64,000 nucleotides of DNA from JACCYJ01 sp038198775 (GTDB lineage Bacteria > Actinomycetota > Actinomycetes > Propionibacteriales > Nocardioidaceae). The notes under the pieces are model-generated. The model was not told the DNA's origin, did no database searches, and saw only the letters and a list, made by a program, of their open reading frames with translations. The stretch spans positions 1-64,000 of the forward strand of contig JBBPZV010000029.1 of the NCBI GenBank assembly GCA_038198775.1, read 5' to 3'. Positions 34,351 to 41,642 of the stretch are shown here, piece after piece. The position numbers were made by a program, and so were the translations under genes. The first letter of the stretch is position 1; each line of letters begins with the position of its first letter.

Positions 34351-36252
34351 GTGTGCTTCAAGACGCTGCCGGTCGAGTTCGACGAGCGCGGCCAGGCGAC
34401 GCTGCGCGACGGCATCCCGAACCCGTACGACGTGACGGTGGCCAAGCCGGACGTCGGCCTGACCGAGGACGAACGCACCGCCCGCATCGAACGCCTGGTG
34501 GCCCGCAACGGTCACATCAAGGACCTCAACATGGACCCGGTGACCCGGGTCGCCGGTGCGCTCGCGGTGCACGTCACGGCTGACCTGGAAGCCGGCACCT
34601 ACCTCAACTCGCACGCTATCGCGACGCTGTTCCGAGGCTACGAGGTCATCTTGATGGGCCGGGACCCGCGCGACGCGATCTTCGTGGCGTCGCGGGCCTG
34701 CGGGGTGTGCGGCGGGGTCCACTCGCACGCCGCGGCGTACGCCATCGAGTCCGCCATGGGCATCGCGCCGCCACCGCTCGGCACGGTCGTGCGCAACATG
34801 ACCGAGGCGGCGGAGATGGGCTACGACAACCCGCTGCACCTCTATCTGCTCGCCGGTCCGGACTACTCCGAGTCGGTGGTCAAGACCACAAACCCGGAGC
34901 TGTGGACGAAGGCCGAGGGCTGGAAGTGCCCCAGCGAGCACATCCACGGCTTCGCGACCATGGCCGACCTGATGTCCGCGCTCAACCCGCTGACCGGCAG
35001 GCTGTACCACGAGGGGCTCGAGTTCACCCGCCTCTCCCGTGAGATGGTGGTGCTGCTGACCGGCAAGTACCCCCACCCGGAGAACGTCGTGCCCGGCGGG
35101 GTCTCCACCACCCTCACGCTGCAGACGCTCAACGAGTACCACTCCCGGCTGGGCCGGATCTTCGACTACGCGCAGCGGATGATGGCGGTGTGGGACGACA
35201 TCCCCACGTTCTTCTACGAGGCCGACGACCGGTACCAGATGACCGGCTACCGGCCGACCAGCCAGATCGACCCAGGCTACTGGGACGACCCGTACGCCTA
35301 CGACGCCAAGTACGAGAACTGCAACTCCTGGGGGGAGAAGCGCTGGTCGACACCCGGCGTCGTGATCGACAACGAGCTGGTGACGACCCGGCTGACCGAC
35401 ATCAACATCGGCTGGGAGGAGTTCGTCGAGCACTCCTACTACGACGAGTCGGCCACCAGCCGGTTCGCGACCGACCCGCTGGGCAACCCGCTCTCGCCGT
35501 ACCACCCGTGGAACAAGCGGACGCTGCCCAAGCCGGGCGCCCGGGACTGGAAGGAGAAGTACACCTGGGCCTGCACGCCGCGCTGGGACCGCCAGGTCGT
35601 CGAGGCCGGCTGCTACTCCCGGCTGCTGATGACCGCCAAGGCGCAGAAGATCCCCGACAGCGACTTCATCACCGCGACGGGTTCGAGCCTGCGGCTGCTC
35701 GTCCCGAAGGGCACGGTCGGTGAGCGCGAGGTCGAGTGGCACGTGCCGGAGCGCTGGAACGCGTTCGAGCGCAACCGTGGCCGCGCCTACCACTACCTGT
35801 TCAGCCAGCTGGTGGGGCTCGAGAGCCTGCTGCAGGCGTACGAGCTGCAGCGACAGGGCGAGCGGCGGGTCGCGGCGCTCGACCCCGCGGAGCTGGAGAA
35901 GGCGATCCCGACCGACGAGCGGATGAGCGTGGGCTGGTGGGGCGCCGGTCGCGGCTGGCTGACCCACCACCTGGTCATGGACAAGGGCAAGATCACCAAC
36001 TACCAGATCTGCACCCCGTCGACTATCAACGCCTCGCCGCGCGACCCGTGGGGCCAGCCGGGACCGTACGAGGAGGCGGTCATGAACACCCCGATCCTCG
36101 AGAAGATGTCCGGCCCCCAGGACTTCACCAGCATCGACATGCTCCGCGCCATCCGCAGCTTCGACCCCTGCATGCCGTGCACCACCCATGCCCACACCGG
36201 TGCCGGCGAGATCGTGCGCGAGGTCAACACGTGCTCGTGCGGGGCCGACTGA
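34351..36252 (+). CDS. [NiFe]-hydrogenase large subunit of the second enzyme
   Basis: This is the 633-aa catalytic subunit. The L1 motif is SRACGVCGGVH (114-124; Cys117 and Cys120) and the L2 motif is FDPCMPCTTH (Cys607, Cys610, His613), so all four Ni/Fe ligand cysteines are present. After His613 a 20-residue tail ends CSCGAD; a maturation protease would normally remove it after nickel insertion. The GTG start has GAGGAG upstream. About 45 residues precede the usual start of the conserved core. It forms an operon with the small subunit and the protease-like gene. Confidence 0.94.
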   Translation: MCFKTLPVEFDERGQATLRDGIPNPYDVTVAKPDVGLTEDERTARIERLVARNGHIKDLNMDPVTRVAGALAVHVTADLEAGTYLNSHAIATLFRGYEVILMGRDPRDAIFVASRACGVCGGVHSHAAAYAIESAMGIAPPPLGTVVRNMTEAAEMGYDNPLHLYLLAGPDYSESVVKTTNPELWTKAEGWKCPSEHIHGFATMADLMSALNPLTGRLYHEGLEFTRLSREMVVLLTGKYPHPENVVPGGVSTTLTLQTLNEYHSRLGRIFDYAQRMMAVWDDIPTFFYEADDRYQMTGYRPTSQIDPGYWDDPYAYDAKYENCNSWGEKRWSTPGVVIDNELVTTRLTDINIGWEEFVEHSYYDESATSRFATDPLGNPLSPYHPWNKRTLPKPGARDWKEKYTWACTPRWDRQVVEAGCYSRLLMTAKAQKIPDSDFITATGSSLRLLVPKGTVGEREVEWHVPERWNAFERNRGRAYHYLFSQLVGLESLLQAYELQRQGERRVAALDPAELEKAIPTDERMSVGWWGAGRGWLTHHLVMDKGKITNYQICTPSTINASPRDPWGQPGPYEEAVMNTPILEKMSGPQDFTSIDMLRAIRSFDPCMPCTTHAHTGAGEIVREVNTCSCGAD

Positions 36253-36263
36253 CCCGACCTGGC

Positions 36264-37010
36264 GTGAGCGTCCTCATCGGCGGGGTCAGCGAGCTGTTCC
36301 AGCGCGACCTCGACCTCGGGCGGCTGGCGGTGGCCCGCCTGCAGGGCGAGGACCTCGGTCCGGGAGTGCTCGTCGAGGACCTGCACTACGGCGCGGTGGC
36401 GGTGGCGCAGCGGCTGGCGGAGCTCCGCCCGGAGGCGCTGGTCCTGGTCAGCGCGGTCGGTCGCGGGCGGCTGCCGGGGACGGTCGAGCGCCGCTGGGTC
36501 GATGCGCCGTCGCTGACCGCCGAGCAGGCGCAGGCGGCGGTGGGTGACGCGGTCACCGGGTACGTGCACCCGGACCTCGTGCTCGAGGTCGCCGCAACTC
36601 TCGGCGCGCTCCCGCGGGTCACCATCTCGGTGGAGGTGGAACCCGAGGTCGTCGGGCCCGGGGAGGGACTCAGCGCGTCCGCCGCAGCCGGGCTCGAGGC
36701 CGCACTGGACCTGGTCCGTGCGGAGGCCCGCCGTGCACCGGTGCTCGCTCTCGCGGAGCAGGTCGCGGCGGCGGTGGCCGGGTCCCGGCTCGAGGAGTCG
36801 ACCGGGCTGGTCGCGATGCGGGCGCTGCTGGCCGACCTGGACCGGGTACGACGCAACGGCCGGTGGGGCGCCACGTTCGTGCTGCGCGACCGGGTACGCG
36901 ACGCGGTCGCGTCCACCCCGAGCAGCGAGGGCATGGACCATCGCGACTGGGGCCTGTGGTGGACGCTGATCGAGGAGCTGGACCGGCTGCAGAAGGTGGA
37001 GGCCGGTTAG
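36264..37010 (+). CDS. hydrogenase maturation protease homologue with lost metal ligands and extra C-terminal domain
   Basis: This is a 248-aa protein. The first ~155 residues follow the HycI/HybD fold pattern. By eye, however, the first nickel ligand of the family (acidic, in DDGxG) corresponds to Leu in RDLDLG, and the second (Asp of VDAV) corresponds to Ser in LVSAVG; only the third-site His (GYVHPDL) is kept. About 90 residues follow, ending LWWTLIEELDRLQKVEAG, which I cannot assign. It may be a scaffold or chaperone for the large-subunit tail rather than a protease. The GTG at 36264 lies 11 bases after the large subunit; no good ribosome site is seen. Confidence 0.72.
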   Translation: MSVLIGGVSELFQRDLDLGRLAVARLQGEDLGPGVLVEDLHYGAVAVAQRLAELRPEALVLVSAVGRGRLPGTVERRWVDAPSLTAEQAQAAVGDAVTGYVHPDLVLEVAATLGALPRVTISVEVEPEVVGPGEGLSASAAAGLEAALDLVRAEARRAPVLALAEQVAAAVAGSRLEESTGLVAMRALLADLDRVRRNGRWGATFVLRDRVRDAVASTPSSEGMDHRDWGLWWTLIEELDRLQKVEAG

Positions 37011-37729
37011 GCCGGATCCTCGAGCCGCCCGAGGTTCTGTGGTGGGACCGCCACACGGTTTCCCCGCGCAGTACGCAGCACCAGGGCCCCGTCCGCCAGC
37101 ACGTCGACGGCCTCGCCGGTCACCTCGGGTCCGCCCGGTCCCAGCGGGATGAGCCGAGCGCGCCAGGATCCTCCCAGGGTGCGGCACGAGGCGACGTAGT
37201 CGCGACGGACCTCCTCCACCGGTGCCGCCATCCGCGCCTCGACGGCCGCCGCCAGCTGCCCCAGCAGGTGGCCGCGGGGCGGCTCCGCCTGCTCGACCAG
37301 CACGGTCCCGGTCACCCACTCGGTCCGGCGCGGGCCGAGCTCGACGTGCACGCCGAGGCGGGCCAGCGCCGCGCCGTCCGGCCCGGTGACCGTGTCCGGC
37401 CACACCAGACCGCTTCCGCTGCCCCCCACGACGTCGCAGATCCCCAGCAGGACGGCGACGTACGGCCAACCCTCCCGTTCCGGCTCCAGCTCCGGTCGCA
37501 GCACCAGGCTGAAGCCGAGCCCGTGGCCGAGCGTGACGGTCCAGGGCAGGCCGCCCCGGCCCCGGGGGGAGGCCTGGTAGTCCGCGACGACCACCGCACC
37601 GGACGGGGCGCCGCCGCGTGCCCACGCCATCGCGGTCGCCTCGGTGGACAGCACGGCAGGGTAGCTGCGGGCCGGCCGCTGGCCGAGCACCCGAGCGACC
37701 TCGACCGGGTCGAGGTCACCGCTCACCAT
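37007..37729 (-). CDS. biotin/lipoate ligase-like protein with altered active site
   Basis: This is a 240-aa protein resembling the catalytic and C-terminal domains of biotin-protein ligase: STEATAMAWARGGAPSGAVV, then SPRGRGGLPW (family GRGRRGRxW) and GLGFSLVLRP, and a C-terminal SH3-like part (GEAVDVLADGALVLRTARG). The family's Lys and Asn of KWPND are replaced (LVWPDTVTG), so adenylation may be lost or the substrate changed. The ATG at 37729 or the GTG at 37726 could start it; the GTG forms a GTGA overlap with the TPR gene. Its presence beside hydrogenase genes is unexplained. Confidence 0.72.
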   Translation of the reverse strand: MVSGDLDPVEVARVLGQRPARSYPAVLSTEATAMAWARGGAPSGAVVVADYQASPRGRGGLPWTVTLGHGLGFSLVLRPELEPEREGWPYVAVLLGICDVVGGSGSGLVWPDTVTGPDGAALARLGVHVELGPRRTEWVTGTVLVEQAEPPRGHLLGQLAAAVEARMAAPVEEVRRDYVASCRTLGGSWRARLIPLGPGGPEVTGEAVDVLADGALVLRTARGNRVAVPPQNLGRLEDPA

Positions 37730-38943
37730 TGGGCCGGCTTCCCGGCCGTGGTCGCCGCGGCTGCCAGGCTCGCGGCGAGCCGCTGCCATTGCGGCATCGG
37801 GAACCGGGCCAGCGCGGACCGCAGGATCGCGTGGAGCCGGTCCGCCTCCGGCTCGGGCAGCTCCGCCCAGGCCTCGGCCACCGCGGCCACCAGCCGTCGG
37901 TACGGGGCCTCCGGCTGCTCCAGCACGACCTCCCACAAGGCGTGCGCCAGGTCGTACGCCGCCGCCTCGGGGCGCAGTACGCCGGCCAGGAACGCGCCCA
38001 TGCCCGCACGGCGGTCCTCATCGCGGAGCTCGACGAGGCGCACCATCTCCTCGCGAAGCAGCGTGACCCAGGCGTCCCGCCCCTCGTCGTCGAGCACCGC
38101 CAGCAGGTCCTGGTCCCGCCGCCCGCCGTGTCGGGCCACCAGCAGCCCGGCCTGGTCGAGCACCGCCGCTGCGGCTCCGGAGACGCCGAGCGCCTGTCCG
38201 GCGGTGAGCCGGGCGCGCGGCAGGTCACCGACCCGCTCGTACGCCAGCGCGAGGTTCGCCTTCGCCATCGCGTACTCGGCCGGCCGCGTGCTGCGGGGGA
38301 ACGCACCGACCGCGCGCCGGAACGCCGCCACAGCGGCGGCCGGGTCGTCCGCGGCGAGGTGGGCCAGGCCGAGCACGTTGGCCGCCGCGCCGAGACCGGC
38401 GGCGTCCCCGGCGTGTTCGGCGAGCTCGCTCGCGCGCGCCAGCAACGGCAGCGCGGCCGCGGGGTCACCAGAGGTCAGCAGCGACGCCCCCTGCTCGCGG
38501 GCCGCCGCGGCGGCCTGCGCCAGCCGACCGGCGTCGCCGAACAGCTCTCCCGCGCTCGCCCAGGCAGCGCGGGCAGCCGGGCCGTCGCCCAGCTCGGCGA
38601 GCACCAGCCCGAGGTTGTAGACGGCGGCCGCCCGCTCCACCGGCTGGTCCAGCTCGGCCAGCGCTCCGCTCGCCACGGTGAAGGACTCCCTCGCCTCGTC
38701 GAGCGCCCCGGCCGCCCGCTGCGCGGCGCCCAGCATCACCGTCGCCTTGGCCTCCTCCAACCGCATGGGGATGTCGGCGAACAGACGCCGCGCCGCCGTC
38801 AGCGCCTCGAGCGCCGTGGCGGCGTCGCCGGCGTCCGCGTCGAGGGAGCCGAGGTGGAACAGCGTGATCGCGTGCTGCACCGGATAGCGCTCGACCGGGA
38901 ATCTCGCCAGCCGGGCGACGAGGGCCTCCCGGGCAGGGTCCAC
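37723..38943 (-). CDS. TPR-repeat protein of the hydrogenase island
   Basis: This is a 406-aa helical protein with about seven TPR-like repeats (for example AITLFHLGSLDADAGDAATAL, AAVYNLGLVLAELGDGPAARA and NVLGLAHLAADDPAAAVAAF, each around 35-40 residues apart). The C-terminal ~130 residues are helical without repeats. It contains no cysteines or catalytic motifs and is probably a scaffold. The GTG at 38943 is preceded by GGAAGGA; the longer frame overlaps the divergent protease gene. It is coupled to the ligase-like gene by overlap. Confidence 0.82.
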   Translation of the reverse strand: MDPAREALVARLARFPVERYPVQHAITLFHLGSLDADAGDAATALEALTAARRLFADIPMRLEEAKATVMLGAAQRAAGALDEARESFTVASGALAELDQPVERAAAVYNLGLVLAELGDGPAARAAWASAGELFGDAGRLAQAAAAAREQGASLLTSGDPAAALPLLARASELAEHAGDAAGLGAAANVLGLAHLAADDPAAAVAAFRRAVGAFPRSTRPAEYAMAKANLALAYERVGDLPRARLTAGQALGVSGAAAAVLDQAGLLVARHGGRRDQDLLAVLDDEGRDAWVTLLREEMVRLVELRDEDRRAGMGAFLAGVLRPEAAAYDLAHALWEVVLEQPEAPYRRLVAAVAEAWAELPEPEADRLHAILRSALARFPMPQWQRLAASLAAAATTAGKPAQW

Positions 38944-38960
38944 CGACCTATCCTTCCACC

Positions 38961-39485
38961 GTGACCGCCGTCGTCGCGTGCTTCGGCAACGTGCTGCGGG
39001 CAGACGACGGGGTCGGGCCGGCGGTTGCCGCGGAGCTGTCGGCGGCACCACTGCCGCCGGGAGTCCGGGTCCTGGAGGTGGGCATCGGCGGGATCCACCT
39101 GGTGCAGGAGCTGATGACCGCGGCGGAGCTGCTGCTGGTGGTGGACGCGGTGGACCTCGCCCGCCCACCGGGCACGGTGGTGGTGCAGCGCCCGGACGTC
39201 GTGGACGTGAACACGCTGAGCGCCGAGCAGCGCCGCGACGAGCTCGCCGACATGCACCTCGCCACGCCGGAACGGGCCCTCATGCTGGCGGCGGCCCTTG
39301 GGGTGCTGCCGGAGGCGACCTTCGTCGTCGGGATCCAGAGCACCGACACCGACCAACCGCGCCAGGGACTGTCAGAGGCCGCGCTGCGGGCGGTACCTCT
39401 CGCCGCGGACGAGGTCCGCCGGTTGCTCGCCGAGCACGGCGCGGCGCCGGCGGGCCCGACGCCGCTCACGCCGGACGGGGGATGA
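38961..39485 (+). CDS. hydrogenase maturation protease (HycI/HybD family)
   Basis: This is a 174-aa endopeptidase that trims the C-terminal tail of a hydrogenase large subunit after nickel insertion. The family motifs are intact: CFGNVLRADDGVG near the N terminus, LLVVDAVD in the middle and the third-site His in DMHLAT. It starts with a GTG only 17 bases from the divergent TPR start and has no Shine-Dalgarno, so a leaderless transcript is likely. With the altered homologue at 36264 next to the large subunit, this is the probable active protease. Confidence 0.9.
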   Translation: MTAVVACFGNVLRADDGVGPAVAAELSAAPLPPGVRVLEVGIGGIHLVQELMTAAELLLVVDAVDLARPPGTVVVQRPDVVDVNTLSAEQRRDELADMHLATPERALMLAAALGVLPEATFVVGIQSTDTDQPRQGLSEAALRAVPLAADEVRRLLAEHGAAPAGPTPLTPDGG

Positions 39486-40008
39486 TCTGCAGCAGGGCTT
39501 GCGAGGGAGGCGCGTGCGGGGTGGCCCCGTCGTCGGGTGCCACGTCCATCGCCACGAAGCCCGGCATGTTCGCGCGCAGCGCGTCCTCCACGCCGTAGCG
39601 CAACGTCTGCGCCGCCGACGTACAGCCGGAGCAGGAACCGAGCAGCCGCACCGAGACCACGCCGTGCTGGACGTCGAGAACCTCGACCTCACCGCCGTGC
39701 TCGTGCACGAACGGGCGCACCGACTCCAGCGCAGCCGAGGCCACTCCAACGTCGTCGACACCGACGCCGTACGCCTCGAAGAGCCAGTCCACCGCGGGGT
39801 CCTCGGAGCGCAGCTCCGAGAGTCGCTCGCCCAGGCCGTCGGCCAACCTGGTGACCGCCAGCCGGTGGACCGCGTCCACATGGTCGAGGAGCTCGAACAC
39901 CCGGTCTCGTGCCTGCTCGTCGGCCTCCAGCTCGGTCAGCAGCTCCTCCAACCGGTCCAACAGCGGGGACAGCTCGGCGAGCGGGGCGTCGGACCCCGTC
40001 TCAGCCAC
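39466..40008 (-). CDS. NifU-like Fe-S scaffold protein
   Basis: This is a 180-aa protein. The C-terminal half holds the NifU C-terminal domain with its CxxC (LLGSCSGCTSAAQTLRYGVE); the N-terminal ~90 residues are helical and acidic (LLDRLEELLTELEADEQARD) and not assigned. It could supply Fe-S clusters to hydrogenase small subunits. It starts with a GTG overlapping the DUF1059 gene by 8 bases and ends in a 20-base overlap with the convergent protease gene. Confidence 0.87.
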   Translation of the reverse strand: MAETGSDAPLAELSPLLDRLEELLTELEADEQARDRVFELLDHVDAVHRLAVTRLADGLGERLSELRSEDPAVDWLFEAYGVGVDDVGVASAALESVRPFVHEHGGEVEVLDVQHGVVSVRLLGSCSGCTSAAQTLRYGVEDALRANMPGFVAMDVAPDDGATPHAPPSQALLQIIPRPA

Positions 40009-40180
40009 CCGAGGGCCGGACCTTGGTGACCGCGTAGTCGACCAGGGTCGCGTTCAGCTCCACTCCGTGCTTGCTGCGGGCGTGCTCGGCGACCGCTTCC
40101 ACCAGCTCGTCCGCGGTGTCGGCGGTGGCGACGTTGCTGCAGGCCACGCCGACGTCGCGGCAGCGAAACTCCAGGGTCAT
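40001..40180 (-). CDS. DUF1059-like small protein
   Basis: This is a 59-aa protein matching the DUF1059 pattern: MTLEFRCRDVGVACSNVATA, then ELVEAVAEHARSKHG. Two cysteines and a His might bind metal. The ATG at 40180 is chosen because GGGAGGA lies ahead of it; an upstream in-frame ATG lacks such a site. It is translated with the NifU-like gene. Function unknown. Confidence 0.8.
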   Translation of the reverse strand: MTLEFRCRDVGVACSNVATADTADELVEAVAEHARSKHGVELNATLVDYAVTKVRPSGG

Positions 40181-40203
40181 CCGATCCTCCCGGCTGTCAT
40201 GGT

Positions 40204-40470
40204 TCACGAGGCGCGCGCGGTGCTCCCCGGGTCGAGATCGGCGGCCAGCTCTTCCAAGGCGTCGGCGACGGCCCCGAGGTCGCCGTTGATCTCGCCCACG
40301 ATGCCACCCAGGGGCTCCACCCGGTGGGCGATCGCCCCGACGCCGAAGACGACCTTGCCGAGCGTGTCGATCAGTCCCCGCAGGATCAGCACGACCCAGA
40401 TCAGGTAGAAGGCGAGCGCGGCGACCAGGACGCCGGTCACGACGAGGGCGGCGATGGCTGCGAGCGACAT
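40204..40470 (-). CDS. small single-span membrane protein (DUF948-like), set B
   Basis: This is an 88-aa protein with an N-terminal span (ALVVTGVLVAALAFYLIWVV) and an amphipathic helix (LGKVVFGVGAIAHRVEPLGG, EINGDLGAVADALEELA). It is a recognisable paralogue of the 89-aa set A protein at 32000-32269. The ATG is preceded by GAGGAG about eight bases upstream. It lies between another small membrane gene and DUF1059, in the minus-strand operon starting at 40736. Confidence 0.77.
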   Translation of the reverse strand: MSLAAIAALVVTGVLVAALAFYLIWVVLILRGLIDTLGKVVFGVGAIAHRVEPLGGIVGEINGDLGAVADALEELAADLDPGSTARAS

Positions 40471-40481
40471 CGACGGACTCC

Positions 40482-40736
40482 TCAGGACCCGACCAGGCGA
40501 CGGAGCGCGCCCACGTAGCCGACCGCGTTGGCGGTCACCTCGCCGACGAGCTGCCTCGTCGTGGCGAGCGCGGGAACCGGCTCCAGGGCGGCGGTGATCC
40601 CGACACCGTGGACGAGGATGTCGTCGGCGTAGCGGGCGCACTCTCGAGCCGGCCGGATGACCCTGGTGGCGAGCACCACCACGAGCGGCGCCACGACCAG
40701 CAGGCCGACCGCGCTCATCACCCACAGCATGACCAT
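40482..40736 (-). CDS. small single-span membrane protein, set B (first gene of operon)
   Basis: This is an 84-aa protein with one span (VMSAVGLLVVAPLVVVLATRV), a basic stop-transfer patch and a helical C terminus (QLVGEVTANAVGYVGALRRL). The ATG at 40736 has GGAG five bases upstream and is preferred to a GTG two codons earlier. It is the first gene of the set B operon (membrane, membrane, DUF1059, NifU-like) and diverges from the CooC-type ATPase at 40851. Confidence 0.72.
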   Translation of the reverse strand: MVMLWVMSAVGLLVVAPLVVVLATRVIRPARECARYADDILVHGVGITAALEPVPALATTRQLVGEVTANAVGYVGALRRLVGS

Positions 40737-40757
40737 GCGCACTCCAGTCTCGAGTCG

Positions 40758-40830
40758 AGCGACACTGTGCTTGTCAGCGACACTGTGCTTTCAGTGTGCC
40801 TGCCACTAGGTGTCTGGCGCTACTAGTAGC
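40758..40830. promoter_or_regulatory. repeat-rich divergent regulatory region of set B/CooC genes
   Basis: The 15-base sequence AGCGACACTGTGCTT occurs twice in direct repeat (40758-40772 and 40776-40790; period 18). The second copy overlaps an inverted repeat ACACTG/CAGTGT (40780-40797). A perfect 12-base palindrome GCTACTAGTAGC (40819-40830) lies about 10 bases upstream of the GGAGGG ribosome site of the ATPase gene. The arrangement is typical of a bound regulator controlling both directions. Confidence 0.6.
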
Positions 40831-40850
40831 AACGGATTTCGGAGGGTTTC

Positions 40851-41642
40851 ATGACAGCCGTCACCGGTCAGCTCGCTCTCAAGCTCGGAGTCGTCGGCAA
40901 GGGCGGGGTCGGCAAGACCACCGTGTCCGGTCTGCTGGCGCGCGCGTACGCCGACCGCGGTCGGCACGTCGTCGCGATCGACACCGACTCCAACCCCAAC
41001 CTCGGGCTGTCGCTTGGGCTGTCCCTCGCCGCTACCGAGGCCGTGCCGGTGCTGCCGCGCGCGGTGGTGGTGGGCACGGGCGGGTCGATCCGGGCCACCG
41101 ACCTGGTCGCCGAGTACGGCCGCCCGACTCCGGCGGGGCCGACGCTGCTGTCGGCCATCAAGGTCTCGGCCGCGGCCGCGGGCTGCACGTGCAGCGGCCA
41201 CGCCACCGTACGCAGCCTGCTCGCCGACGCGCTCACCGACGTCGACCTGACGCTGGTGGACATGGAGGCCGGACTGGAGCACCTCAGCCGTTCGGGGGGG
41301 ACGCTTGCGCATGCGGACCTGCTGGTCGTGGTGTGCGAGCCGACCCGCAAGTCGGTGCTCACCGCCAGCCGCACCGCCACCCTCGCGGCCGAGCTAGGCA
41401 TCCCCGGTGTGCTGGCGGTCGGGAACAAGGCTCGCAGCGCCGACGACGAGGAGTACTTCCGGACCGCGCTCGCCGGCGAGGGAATCGAGCTGGCCGGGGT
41501 GCTTCCCTACGATCCGGACGTGGCGGCCGCGGACCGGGCCGGCGGCGGCGAGCTTCCGGCGGTGGGCGCGGCGTTGGCCGATGCCCTCGACCGGGTGATC
41601 GACGTGCTGGATGCGGGCCACGCCCGGTGGCGGACCGGCTGA
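40851..41642 (+). CDS. CooC-type P-loop ATPase, paralogue 2
   Basis: This is a 263-aa ATPase with deviant Walker A GKGGVGKTT (about 17-25), DTDSNPNLG, the CxC pair in AGCTCSGHATV (Cys112, Cys114) and LVDMEAGLEHLSRS downstream. Of the four ATPases it is the closest to CooC by motif. The ATG has GGAGGG upstream. It is divergent from the set B membrane-protein operon and convergent with paralogue 3, with the stops on adjacent bases. I infer a nickel or cofactor insertion role for a hydrogenase. Confidence 0.88.
   Translation: MTAVTGQLALKLGVVGKGGVGKTTVSGLLARAYADRGRHVVAIDTDSNPNLGLSLGLSLAATEAVPVLPRAVVVGTGGSIRATDLVAEYGRPTPAGPTLLSAIKVSAAAAGCTCSGHATVRSLLADALTDVDLTLVDMEAGLEHLSRSGGTLAHADLLVVVCEPTRKSVLTASRTATLAAELGIPGVLAVGNKARSADDEEYFRTALAGEGIELAGVLPYDPDVAAADRAGGGELPAVGAALADALDRVIDVLDAGHARWRTG

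Noticed and set aside
32902..36195. A 1097-codon minus-strand open frame opposite the second hydrogenase
   Set aside because: The plus strand carries all hydrogenase cluster and Ni-Fe motifs in order; the opposite frame shows no recognisable protein features.
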